From contig CAWADU010000003.1 of NCBI GenBank assembly GCA_963781025.1, forward strand, positions 1,984,001 to 2,048,000: a DNA stretch of 64,000 nucleotides. Reading direction: 5' to 3'. Origin of the DNA: Tardibacter sp963781025. Lineage in GTDB: Bacteria > Pseudomonadota > Alphaproteobacteria > Sphingomonadales > Sphingomonadaceae. This document shows positions 7,983-15,916 of this stretch, piece by piece. A model generated the notes under the pieces. That model did not search any database. It was not told the origin of the DNA and was given only the letters and a program-made list of their open reading frames with translations. Numbering within the stretch: position 1 is the stretch's first letter; the number at the start of each line of letters is the position of its first letter. Position numbers and translations under genes: made by a program.

Positions 7983-9344
7983 ATGTTCAACAAGATCCTT
8001 ATCGCCAATCGCGGCGAGATCGCGCTGCGCGTGCATCGCGCCGCTCATGAAATGGGCATCAAGACGGTTGCCGTCCATTCCACCGCCGATGCCGACGCCA
8101 TGCATGTGCGTCTGGCCGACGAAGCCGTGTGCATCGGGCCACCGACCGCCGCCGACAGCTATCTGAACATTCCCAACATCATTGCGGCGGCAGAAATCAC
8201 CCACGCCGACGCGATTCATCCGGGTTATGGCTTCCTGTCGGAAAACGCCCGCTTCGCCGAAATCGTCGAGCTGCATAATCTGGTGTGGATCGGCCCCAAG
8301 CCTGAACACATCCGCACCATGGGCGACAAGGTGGAGGCCAAGCGCACCGCCGCCGCCCTCGGTCTGCCACTGGTCCCCGGCTCCGACGGTCCGATCAGGT
8401 CGGTGGAGGAAGCTGCCCGGGTCGCCGATGAAATCGGCTATCCGGTGCTGGTGAAGGCAGCCTCTGGCGGCGGCGGGCGCGGCATGAAGGTGGTGCCCGA
8501 TGGCTCCCAGCTTGAAACGCTGATCGCCCAGGCCCGAAGCGAAGCCAAGGCGGCGTTCGGCGACGATACCGTTTATCTGGAAAAATACCTCGGCAACCCG
8601 CGCCACATCGAATTCCAGGTGTTCGGCGACGGCAATGGCAAAGCCGTGCACATGGGCGAACGCGATTGCTCGCTCCAGCGACGCCACCAGAAGGTGCTGG
8701 AGGAAGCGCCCTCGCCGGTGATCAGCGCCGCGCAGCGCGAGGAAATGGGCGCGATCGTGGCGAACGCCATGGCAAAGCTCGGTTATCGCGGCGCCGGCAC
8801 CATCGAGTTCCTCTACGAAGACGGACATTTCTATTTCATCGAGATGAACACAAGGCTCCAGGTGGAGCACCCCGTCACCGAAATGGTGACCGGGATCGAC
8901 CTTGTCCGCGAGCAGATCAATGTCGCCGCCGGTCAGCCGCTCAGCGTGACGCAGGACCAGATCGAAATTCGCGGGCACGCCATCGAATGCCGGATCAATG
9001 CCGAGGACCCGCGCACATTCACGCCCTCGCCCGGCAAGGTGACCGATTATCATGCGCCGGGTGGCTTGCATGTCCGCGTCGATTCGGGACTCTATACCGG
9101 CTACAAGGTGCCGCCCTATTACGACAGCTTGGTGTCCAAGCTGATCGTCTATGGCGCCGACCGCGAAGGCTGCATCCGCCGCCTGCGGCGCGCACTGGAA
9201 GAATATGTGATCGGCGGCTTCAAGACCACCATCCCGCTGCACCAGGCGCTGCTCGACGATCCCGAATTCCGCTCGGGCGAATACACTATCAAATGGCTCG
9301 AGGAATGGCTGGCGAAGCAGGACGCGGCCGAGAAATCGCGATGA
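7983..9344 (+). CDS. accC: acetyl-CoA carboxylase biotin carboxylase subunit
   Basis: Carboxylates the biotin of AccB with bicarbonate and ATP. The 453-residue protein has the three ATP-grasp regions in the expected places: 'FNKILIANRGEIALRV' at the N-terminus, the glycine-rich lid 'SGGGGRGMK' at 161-169, and the catalytic 'FIEMNTRLQVEHPVTE' metal/biotin site. Length equals the usual 445-455. It lies 13 bases after accB and its stop overlaps the start of the next gene as ATGA, so the set is surely one operon. Confidence 0.97.
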   Translation: MFNKILIANRGEIALRVHRAAHEMGIKTVAVHSTADADAMHVRLADEAVCIGPPTAADSYLNIPNIIAAAEITHADAIHPGYGFLSENARFAEIVELHNLVWIGPKPEHIRTMGDKVEAKRTAAALGLPLVPGSDGPIRSVEEAARVADEIGYPVLVKAASGGGGRGMKVVPDGSQLETLIAQARSEAKAAFGDDTVYLEKYLGNPRHIEFQVFGDGNGKAVHMGERDCSLQRRHQKVLEEAPSPVISAAQREEMGAIVANAMAKLGYRGAGTIEFLYEDGHFYFIEMNTRLQVEHPVTEMVTGIDLVREQINVAAGQPLSVTQDQIEIRGHAIECRINAEDPRTFTPSPGKVTDYHAPGGLHVRVDSGLYTGYKVPPYYDSLVSKLIVYGADREGCIRRLRRALEEYVIGGFKTTIPLHQALLDDPEFRSGEYTIKWLEEWLAKQDAAEKSR

Positions 9345-9691
9345 AGGCGACCATCTTCCACAATCCCAATTGCGGCACCTCGCGCAATACGCTGGCGCTT
9401 CTCAACGAAACGCCGGGCGTCGAGGTCGAGGTGATCGAATATCTGAAGACGCCACCAACGCGTGAGCGACTGAAGGCCCTTTACGACCGGGCCGGCATCA
9501 CGCCGCGTGATGGCCTGCGCGTGCGCGGCACGCCCGCCGAGGAACTGGGCCTGACCGATCCTTCCGTCAGCGACGACGCCATTCTGGATGCCATGGTCCA
9601 GCACCCGATCCTGATCGAACGCCCGTTGGTGGAAACGGCCAAGGGGGTGCGCCTTTGCCGTCCGAAGGAAAAACTGGCCGAGATTCTCTAA
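9341..9691 (+). CDS. arsC: ArsC/Spx-fold arsenate reductase-like protein
   Basis: A 116-residue thioredoxin-fold protein of the glutaredoxin-coupled arsenate reductase family. It starts with 'HNPNCGTSR', whose Cys11 is the expected nucleophile, and has arginines R60, R94 ('IERPLV') and R107 ('LCRP') at positions matching the three arsenate-binding arginines of plasmid R773 ArsC. The start ATG overlaps the accC stop by ATGA, so it is translationally coupled to fatty acid synthesis genes and not to an ars operon. Arsenate reduction is therefore possible but not shown; a redox role is an alternative. Confidence 0.85.
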   Translation: MKATIFHNPNCGTSRNTLALLNETPGVEVEVIEYLKTPPTRERLKALYDRAGITPRDGLRVRGTPAEELGLTDPSVSDDAILDAMVQHPILIERPLVETAKGVRLCRPKEKLAEIL

Positions 9692-9755
9692 AGGCGCTGC
9701 TCATTTGAACCATTGAGTGAATGCGCAGGATAGGGTTACTCTTTGTCCGGCAAAG

Positions 9756-10493
9756 ATGACGACACTGGATCCTGATCTGCTGTTGCGCGCCTATGCGGTA
9801 GGCGTGTTCCCAATGGCCGACAGCCGGGACGCGCCCGACGTGTTCTGGGTCGAACCGAAGCGGCGTGGCATCCTCCCGCTAGACAGGTTCCACCTTTCGC
9901 ATTCTCTGGCAAAGGTGCTGAAATCGGACCGTTTCCACGTCACCGCCGACAAGGCGTTTGCGCAGGTGATGCGCGCGTGCGCCGAGCCCAAGCCGGACCG
10001 GCCGGAGACCTGGATCAACGAGCTGATCATCGACGCCTATGAAAAGCTGTTCGCACGGGGGCATGCCCATTCGGTCGAATGCTGGGAGAACGGCGAATTG
10101 GCCGGCGGCCTCTACGGCGTCACGCTGGGCGGGGCCTTTTTCGGCGAAAGCATGTTCACGCGGCGGACGGATGCGTCGAAGATCGCCATGGCATGGCTGG
10201 TTGCACGTCTGCGCGTCGGCGGATTCAGGCTGCTCGACACCCAGTTCCTGACGCCGCATCTGGCGAGCCTGGGCACGATCGAGATTCCGCGCAACGCCTA
10301 TCAGTCGTTGTTGTCGGAGGCGGTCGTCGCAACCGGCGATTTCGGCGCGTTGGATTCCTGGGGGCCGGTGTCCGAGGCCGCAGCGCCTGCCGCGACGGGC
10401 CGTGGCGAAGCAGCGCGCGGCGCCGATGCCACGACGGTGTCGGGGCCGATCTCGGGGAAGCGCATCGCACAGCTTTTGACCCAGACGTCATAG
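9756..10493 (+). CDS. aat: leucyl/phenylalanyl-tRNA--protein transferase
   Basis: Adds Leu or Phe from aminoacyl-tRNA to N-terminal Arg/Lys of proteins, marking them for ClpAP through the bacterial N-degron pathway. The protein contains 'LLLRAYAVGVFPMAD', 'FWVEPKRRGILPLD', 'TWINELIIDAY', 'HSVECWENGELAGGLYGV' and 'FGESMF', all typical of Aat. I start at the ATG at 9756 (245 residues) because family members begin close to the 'DPDLLLRAY' segment; a GTG at 9717 would add 13 residues. The last 193 bases overlap, tail to tail, the DUF2155 gene on the other strand; the final 'GKRIAQLLTQTS' is encoded opposite a conserved part of that protein. Confidence 0.92.
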   Translation: MTTLDPDLLLRAYAVGVFPMADSRDAPDVFWVEPKRRGILPLDRFHLSHSLAKVLKSDRFHVTADKAFAQVMRACAEPKPDRPETWINELIIDAYEKLFARGHAHSVECWENGELAGGLYGVTLGGAFFGESMFTRRTDASKIAMAWLVARLRVGGFRLLDTQFLTPHLASLGTIEIPRNAYQSLLSEAVVATGDFGALDSWGPVSEAAAPAATGRGEAARGADATTVSGPISGKRIAQLLTQTS

Positions 10494-10951
10494 ATAGGGT
10501 GCGCTACCGGATTGAGCGACGGGGTCTCGGCGTAGGTCCAGCCTGAGAATATGCGGTGGAACCGGCCCTTGGCGTCGGCCGCGTCGACCTGCATGAACGC
10601 GCCCGTCAGCGGTGGTTCCTCCCAGCTCGGGGTCGCCTCGCACGCCCGCAGCCTGACGATCACGCCGCCCAGCCGAATCGCCTGGCCGGGACGCATCCTG
10701 ACATCGCGGGTAATGCCGTTCTGCTTGTTGAGGATCGCGATCGTCGCGATGCGCTGGGCCATCGGCGTGACCTCCTCAACCGGCTTTGGCCGAGGGGTTT
10801 CGACGGGCTTTGGCGAGGCCTGAGCGAGAGCAGCCTCATCCGCCGCATTTATGGCGGCAGCGGCAGGCGCGGGCGCCTCGGGCGTGGCCGCGTTCGTCTG
10901 TGCGAGCAGCAAAAGCGCCGCCGGAACGAGGAGAAACCGCCTTCCGGTCAT
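10301..10951 (-). CDS. DUF2155 domain protein, probably exported
   Basis: A 216-residue protein with an N-terminal signal peptide ('FLLVPAALLLLAQTNAA'), a low-complexity Ala/Pro linker and a DUF2155 domain at about residues 75-175, recognisable by 'GWTYAETPSLNPVAHPIYDV' and 'SCAMRFPE'. The function of DUF2155 is unknown. The start overlaps the stop of mlaD by ATGA, so the two are coupled, suggesting a link to the cell envelope. Its last 193 bases run antisense to the end of aat; the conserved 'DVWVKSCAMRFPEIGP' is inside this overlap, while the rest of the C-terminal tail is Ala/Pro-rich. Confidence 0.85.
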   Translation of the reverse strand: MTGRRFLLVPAALLLLAQTNAATPEAPAPAAAAINAADEAALAQASPKPVETPRPKPVEEVTPMAQRIATIAILNKQNGITRDVRMRPGQAIRLGGVIVRLRACEATPSWEEPPLTGAFMQVDAADAKGRFHRIFSGWTYAETPSLNPVAHPIYDVWVKSCAMRFPEIGPDTVVASAPRAASPRPVAAGAAASDTGPQESNAPKSPVATTASDNND

Positions 10952-11484
10952 TGAACCGGCTGGGCGGCCGCGGGTCCGGCAGGCGGCGCGTCAACGCCAT
11001 TTGCGGCAGCGGCTCCGTCCTTCCCGACATTGCCGGTCTGGTTGATGAACTGGCCGATCATGCCCATCAGATCGACCGCCCCCTGGGTATCGATAACCTG
11101 ATCGCCATCCTTCAGCATCGCCGTGTCGCCGCCCGGCAGCATGGCGATGAACGATCCGCCCATGATGCCTTCCGAAGTGATCGCGGCACTGCTGTCAGCG
11201 GGCAGTTTGACCTTGGGATCGATCGCAAGAGTCAGTTTCGCCTGCCACGTCTGCGGATCAAGACTCACGCTCGTCACGCGGCCGACGGTCATGCCCGCAA
11301 CCCGCACGTCGGTGCCGACGCCGACGCCAGCCGCGTTGTTGAACAGCGCCGCGACGTGATAGCCGCCACGTTCCGCTCCGCCACCGGTGCGGCCATAGGC
11401 AAAGGCGACAAACCACAGCGCCAGCGCCACGACGGCTACGCCGATCAGCGCCTCGACCACATTTTCCTTAAGGACAGCACGCAT
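10948..11484 (-). CDS. mlaD: MlaD family (MCE domain) lipid-transport protein
   Basis: Substrate-binding MCE component of an Mla-type system that moves phospholipids between outer and inner membranes. The 178-residue protein has one N-terminal membrane helix ('ALIGVAVVALALWFVAFAYG'), and then an MCE domain with 'YHVAALFNNAAGVGVGTDV' and 'VRVAGMTVGRVTSVSLD', and ends in an Ala/Pro tail. The ATG at 11484 ('MRAVLKENVVEAL') is preferred to the longer open frame, which would run into the NDUFA12 gene. The permease, ATPase and periplasmic partner are not in this neighbourhood. It sits between the NDUFA12-type gene and the coupled DUF2155 gene. Confidence 0.9.
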   Translation of the reverse strand: MRAVLKENVVEALIGVAVVALALWFVAFAYGRTGGGAERGGYHVAALFNNAAGVGVGTDVRVAGMTVGRVTSVSLDPQTWQAKLTLAIDPKVKLPADSSAAITSEGIMGGSFIAMLPGGDTAMLKDGDQVIDTQGAVDLMGMIGQFINQTGNVGKDGAAAANGVDAPPAGPAAAQPVQ

Positions 11485-11497
11485 CGGTTCCGGTCTT

Positions 11498-11899
11498 TCA
11501 GTTGGGCTTCCAGGCCTCGTAATCGCCGGTCGCCCGGGCGCGGGGGCCACTCGATGAAATCGCGCCCTTGGGCGCATAGGCCGAAGCCGTGCCAGTCAGA
11601 TTGGGCAGATGCGGTTTTTCCCACGACCGGGCCGGCACGGGCGCATCATCGGGTAACAGATCCGTCGTGTGATGCAGCCAGCCATGCCATTCTGCCGGCA
11701 CCCGGCTGGCCTCTGCCGGGCCATTGTAGATGACCCAGCGGCGGCCGCCCTTCTTCGCCGCGTAATAGATATTGCCCTCGGCATCTTCGCCCACGCGCCT
11801 GCCGGCCCGTTTGGTGTAAACCTGCGTGCCGATGGTGGCCCCGTCCCACCAGGTGAAGATGCGCTTCAAGATGCCCACGCGTGGTGCCTTTTTGTCCAT
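11498..11899 (-). CDS. NADH:ubiquinone oxidoreductase NDUFA12-family subunit
   Basis: A 133-residue homologue of the mitochondrial complex I accessory subunit NDUFA12 (B17.2), found in alphaproteobacteria outside the main nuo operon. Typical features are 'FTWWDGATIGTQVYTKRAG', 'GRRVGEDAEGNIYY', 'RRWVIYNGPAEASRVPAEWHG' (partial family signature) and 'WLHHTTD'. The frame is open further upstream, but the ATG at 11899 ('MDKKAPRVGILKRIF') matches the family start. It precedes mlaD by 13 bases and follows the DUF192 gene by 68 bases in the same direction. Stability or assembly of complex I is its likely role. Confidence 0.9.
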   Translation of the reverse strand: MDKKAPRVGILKRIFTWWDGATIGTQVYTKRAGRRVGEDAEGNIYYAAKKGGRRWVIYNGPAEASRVPAEWHGWLHHTTDLLPDDAPVPARSWEKPHLPNLTGTASAYAPKGAISSSGPRARATGDYEAWKPN

Positions 11900-11967
11900 T
11901 GGTCGATCGGGCGCGTTACACCCTGAACCGAGGCTTTTGGCAAGTCCGCCATTCCCCGCCGGGGGCG

Positions 11968-12462
11968 TCAACGCCCAGGATCGCGCCAATTCACCCGATC
12001 GCCAGGCTTGAGGCCCGTTTCAGCGGCGCGTCCGCCTGCAATTTCCAGCACAGCCTCCACCGGCCCGCCCGAATCGATGGGGTCGAGGGAAAACGGCGTG
12101 GTCATCGCCGCGATGCGTATCACCCGCCCGTCCGGTGCGATGAAAATGATGTCGAGCGGGCTTGGCGTGTTCTTCATCCAGAAGCTTGCGGGCCGCGCCG
12201 GCCGCATCGGGAAAATCATGCCGCGATCCGGCGCCAGCGGCTCGCGGTACATCAGCCCTTGTTCCTGTTCCGCCTCGCTTCGGGCGATTTCCACGCCAAA
12301 GACAAACCGGCCCTTCGCCGTTTCCAGCGTCAGCGAGGCTGTGGCCAGCCGCGCCGAAACGCGCGGATCGGCATCCTGCGCCGCGGCGGAAATCGTCGCG
12401 GGCTGGCATGCGGCAAGCGCCGCCAGAAACGCGGCGGCGGCTATTCGGGATCTATTATTCAA
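11968..12462 (-). CDS. DUF192 family lipoprotein
   Basis: A 164-residue protein beginning with a lipoprotein signal ('IAAAAFLAALAAC'), with the lipobox cysteine near residue 20, followed by a DUF192 domain: 'ARSEAEQEQGLMYREPL', 'MIFPMRPARPASFWMKNTPS' and 'PLDIIFIAPDGRVIRI'. DUF192 is widespread and of unknown function. The start is most likely the TTG at 12462, which overlaps the TGA of the upstream cold-shock gene as TTGA; this gives exactly one signal peptide, while the longer open frame upstream is antisense-like and Arg-rich. Coupled to the cold-shock gene. Confidence 0.85.
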   Translation of the reverse strand: MNNRSRIAAAAFLAALAACQPATISAAAQDADPRVSARLATASLTLETAKGRFVFGVEIARSEAEQEQGLMYREPLAPDRGMIFPMRPARPASFWMKNTPSPLDIIFIAPDGRVIRIAAMTTPFSLDPIDSGGPVEAVLEIAGGRAAETGLKPGDRVNWRDPGR

Positions 12463-13079
12463 TCGGCGGTCGTTTCGATTGCCACCGCAAGCGGTCCCCG
12501 CTTTCCCGCCGCAATCCGCGCATGCAGCGTCTGGTCGGGCACCAGTTCGGCAAGGCCCGCGCGGCGCACGGTTTCCATATGCACGAAAATATCGGGCGAA
12601 TCGGATCCTTGCGTCAGAAAGCCATAACCTTTCAGCCGGTTGAACCATTTGACGGTCACCGTCTCGAAGGGTCCCGCTTCATCGACAAGCGCAAGCGGAT
12701 CGATCCGGTTGCTGGTGCGGCGTAACGCCTCATCCAAATCCGGGCCGACCGCCGACGAGACATCAAACGACACGATCTGTCGCGCCTGACGGCCCCTTGC
12801 GCCTGCCTGCACCAGGCATTGCACATGCGTGCCTTCGGGAAGACTTCGTCGGCCGATATCGCGCAGGACCGAAAAATAAATCAGCACATCGCCATTGCCG
12901 TCATCGGCCGCCAGAAATCCATAGCCCCGCGCGGTATCGAACCATTTGACCGAGCCGGAAACCGTCTCCAATGCCGCGGTCCCGCCAAGGCAAGACGATG
13001 CAGCCCCATGTGTGGCCGAAGCCATTTTGTTTATCGTGTCCCCTGGTTGACCAAGAGCAGCTAATTGCGGTCCGTCCAT
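12459..13079 (-). CDS. cold-shock protein with two cold-shock domains
   Basis: Two nucleic-acid-binding cold-shock domains in one chain of about 206 residues. The first has RNP1-like 'GSVKWFDTARGYGFLAAD' and RNP2-like 'DVLIYFS'; the second has 'VTVKWFNRLKGYGFLTQG' and 'DIFVHMETV'. Canonical single-domain CspA proteins are about 70 residues, so this is a tandem form of the type common in alphaproteobacteria. The RNP2 of the first domain is unusual (Ile-Tyr rather than Val-His). The start is uncertain: ATG at 13079 (after GGGGGTAG) is used here; ATG at 13025 ('MASATHG') would remove 18 residues. The stop overlaps the start of the DUF192 lipoprotein gene. Confidence 0.85.
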   Translation of the reverse strand: MDGPQLAALGQPGDTINKMASATHGAASSCLGGTAALETVSGSVKWFDTARGYGFLAADDGNGDVLIYFSVLRDIGRRSLPEGTHVQCLVQAGARGRQARQIVSFDVSSAVGPDLDEALRRTSNRIDPLALVDEAGPFETVTVKWFNRLKGYGFLTQGSDSPDIFVHMETVRRAGLAELVPDQTLHARIAAGKRGPLAVAIETTAD

Positions 13080-13283
13080 CCTACCCCCGTTACGTTCAGA
13101 CCGTGGACCGCGGAGTTTATTACGACTGCGACTTTCTGTTAACAAAATTTCACTGGAATGCATTTTTTCAGCAACACCCTATTCAGTTCTTGCGAAGGCG
13201 CGTCGCCCCCGGTCGCCTTTTGCGCCGCGTTGACCGCAGCGCCCGATCCTGTCACAGACGGGGTAGGGCAGTGTCCGGATCAA

Positions 13284-13430
13284 ATGATGACGGCAACGAA
13301 ATTACCTGAAAGAGCTGATTTTCAGCCGCTTAACCCTAATGCGAACGACAGAGGCCTGCACCCCGTGCTGTGGGGATCGGCGCTCGGCCTGCTCACGCTT
13401 GCCTTTCTCGGGATGCTCCTCGCCCTTTAG
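13284..13430 (+). CDS. hypothetical small single-pass membrane protein
   Basis: A 48-residue open frame starting with two ATGs. It has a polar N-terminal half and one hydrophobic helix at the C-terminus ('VLWGSALGLLTLAFLGMLLAL'-like segment, about residues 28-48). No family is recognised and the ribosome-binding site is weak. It is the only likely gene in the loose region 13080-13456 between the divergent cold-shock gene and recX. It may be a real small membrane protein or a chance frame. Confidence 0.35.
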   Translation: MMTATKLPERADFQPLNPNANDRGLHPVLWGSALGLLTLAFLGMLLAL

Positions 13431-13456
13431 CTGCATTGCAGCATGGCGCCGTGGTT

Positions 13457-13990
13457 TCAGGCTTCCTCTTTCAGCTCCTCGACCGTCCTTGCGGCTGCAA
13501 CTCGGCGCGCTAGGTCCGGTTCATGACCCGCACGGATCAGCGTCGCCATCGCCTTGCGTCGGCTTTCGGGCGATGGATCCGCGTTGCCGAAGGGGCCGAT
13601 CCGCCGTCGCCGGGCAAATGCAAGGGCAGCCGCCAGCGCGTCAAACGCATCCATGACGTCGGCACGAAGGGGCGGGGCGATGCCGTCAGCGGCAAGCGCC
13701 TGCCCGATCCTGCGGTTGCCATAGCCCCGCCGCGATAGCGCGCGAGCACGGCTTTCGGCGAATTGCCGGTCATCGACGTAATGCAGCGTCGCCATACGCT
13801 CGGTCAAGGCATCCACCGGCGGCGCGCCGGGCCCGGCCCAGCCCCGCTCCATAAGCTTGCGGCGCAGGTAGCGCGCCAGTTTTTCGCGGCTGGTGGCGTA
13901 TCGCCCTACATACCATAGTGCGATGACCTCCAATGCGGAGGCATCGAGGGGCTTCTTGCCGCGTCGGCGGGATGGAGGTTCAGTATTCAC
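13457..13990 (-). CDS. recX: regulatory protein RecX
   Basis: Small helical protein that caps or modulates RecA filaments. The 177-residue product has the RecX three-helix repeats: 'ALEVIALWYVGRYATSREKL', 'YVDDRQFAESRARALSRRGY' and 'RRKAMATLIRAGHEPDLARR'. The central 'DDRQFAES' and 'RGYGNRRIGQAL' are family marks. I use the GTG at 13990, preceded by GGAT nine bases upstream; a TTG at 14050 would add a 20-residue unlikely leader. It is divergent from the fatty acyl-AMP ligase pseudogene. recA is not in this window. Confidence 0.85.
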   Translation of the reverse strand: MNTEPPSRRRGKKPLDASALEVIALWYVGRYATSREKLARYLRRKLMERGWAGPGAPPVDALTERMATLHYVDDRQFAESRARALSRRGYGNRRIGQALAADGIAPPLRADVMDAFDALAAALAFARRRRIGPFGNADPSPESRRKAMATLIRAGHEPDLARRVAAARTVEELKEEA

Positions 13991-14147
13991 GCGCCATGAT
14001 CCTGCCACAGTAGAGCCGGATTTTGAACGCTTGTGCGTGTGAATGGACAATCCGGAGAAATAGTGCTGGTTGCGTCAAATGCCGGCACGAACCGGTTACA
14101 GGGAGTTAAGCTTGTTGCACGCGCCTGACATCGCTAGTGGGGCTGCC

Positions 14148-15892
14148 ATGGCAAGGCAAAATGCTGTGTTGGCGCCAACGCCGACAGAAGACGCGCTTCC
14201 GCGGCGCTTTGCCGATTTCGGCACGCTCGGCGAGGCACTGGATTATGCCGCCATGGGCGAACGTGGATTTAATTTCCACGATGCGCGTGGGGCACTGAAA
14301 CGTGCCTACCGCTTCGGCGAACTACGCATCGATGCACTGTCGATGGCGCACAGGCTGATCGCCGCCGGCATCGCTCCCGGAGACCGCGTCGCGCTGATCG
14401 CGGAGACCTGTGCCGAATTCGCCGCAAGCTTCTTTGGCGCGATCTACGCCGGCGCCTGGCCGGTGCCGCTGCCGTTGCCGACCTCCTTCGGCGGGCGCGA
14501 CGCCTATATCGACCAGATTCGCGTCCAGCTCGGCAGCTCCGATCCGAAGATGGTGCTGTCGTCCACGGGCCTGCATCCGATCGTAGCCGAGGCGGCCGCG
14601 ATCTGCGGCGTCGAAGCGCTCGACTGGACTGACGTGGCTGGCCGCGACGTCCCTGAAGGCCCGCTGCCCAAGGCCGATCCGGACGACGTCGCCTATCTGC
14701 AATATTCCAGCGGATCGACCCGTTTCCCGCATGGCGTCGCCGTCACCCATCGGGGTCTGCTGAACAACCTCGCCGCCCATTCGCACGGCATGGAAGTGAT
14801 CCGCCAGCGATCGCTGCATTTCCTGGCTGCCCTGGTATCACGACATGGGGCTGGTCGGCTGCTTCCTCTCGCCGATCGCCAACCAGGTATCGGCGGATTA
14901 TCTTGCGACCGAGGATTTCGCCCGCCGCCCGCTTTCGTGGCTGGATCTCATCAGCCGCAATGCCGGCACAAGCATCTCCTATTCCCCGACCTTCGGCTAT
15001 GATATCTGCGCCCGGCGGATCGGTCGGCCAGTCCGACATCGAGCCGGTTCGACCTTTCGCGCTGGCGGGTTGCCGGCAACGGCGCGGACATGATTCGCCC
15101 CGATGTGATGCAGGCGTTCGTCGACGCCTTTGCCGTCGCCGGGTTCCAGGCGAGCGCCTTCCTGCCGAGCTATGGCCTTGCCGAGGCGACGCTTGCGGTG
15201 TCGATCATGCCGCCGGGCGAGGGGATCATCACTCGATCTTGTCGAGGAGACGCTGCTGTCCGGCGCGCCGGACGCGCACGGCGACCGCCCCGTCCGCTAT
15301 CGCGCCGTCGTCAATTGCGGCAGCCCCGTTCGGGACATGGAGGTCGAAGTTCGCGACGAGGACGGCACCGTGCTCGGCGACCGCGCAGATCGGCCGTTTT
15401 TTCGCCAGCGGTCCATCGATCATGACCGGCTATTTCCGCGATCCGGAAGCGACCGAAGCGTGCCTGAAGGACGGTTGGCTGGATACCGGCGACATGGGCT
15501 ACATGGCCGATGGCTATGTGTATATCGTCGGCCGCGCCAAGGACATGATCATCATCAACGGCAAGAACCACTGGCCACAGGACATCGAATGGGCGATCGA
15601 GCAGCTTCCCGGTTTCAAGGCCGGTGACATCGCCGCCTTCGCGATCACCACGCCGGGCGGCGAGGAAACGCCCGCCGTGCTCGTCCAGTGCCGGACCAGC
15701 GACATGGCCGAACGCGCCCAGCTGCGCGACGCGATCCGCGACAAGGTCCGCGCAATCACCGGCATGTACTGCGTCGTCGAGCTGGTTCCGCCGCGGACGT
15801 TGCCCCGCACCTCGTCGGGCAAGCTCAGCCGGTCAAAGGCGCGCAACCTTTATCTCTCGGGCGAGATACAGCCGCTGGACGTCGCCGCCTAG
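14148..15892 (+). pseudogene. fatty acyl-AMP ligase, broken by five frameshifts
   Basis: Adenylate-forming enzyme of the FAAL family, which activates fatty acids as acyl-AMP for transfer to an acyl carrier protein. Read in one frame it is destroyed, but the frames 0,1,2,0,1,2 in succession give a full family-like protein: 'YLQYSSGSTRFPHGVAVTH', 'WLPWYHDMGLVGCFLSPIA', 'SPTFGYDICARR', 'RVAGNGADMIRPDVM', 'PSYGLAEATLAVS', 'DLVEETLLSGAPDAHGD', 'KDGWLDTGDMGYMADG', 'KNHWPQDIEW' and 'PRTSSGKLSR'. Removing one base at each of about 14804, 15029, 15047, 15233 and 15384 restores 580 codons, the normal FAAL length. All five shifts are the same sign and there is no in-frame nonsense codon. A likely start is the ATG at 14148 after GGGG. 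It may be a true pseudogene or sequence error. Confidence 0.85.
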
Positions 15893-15916
15893 GCGTCTGT
15901 CCCCCTCGCGTCCAGT

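Noticed and set aside
9717..9755. GTG start of aat at 9717
   Set aside because: It would add 13 residues with no family similarity; the ATG at 9756 lies just before the conserved Aat start.
14148..15892. The broken acyl-AMP ligase as two or more separate genes
   Set aside because: The pieces have no start signals of their own and join into one family-length protein with conserved motifs in order.
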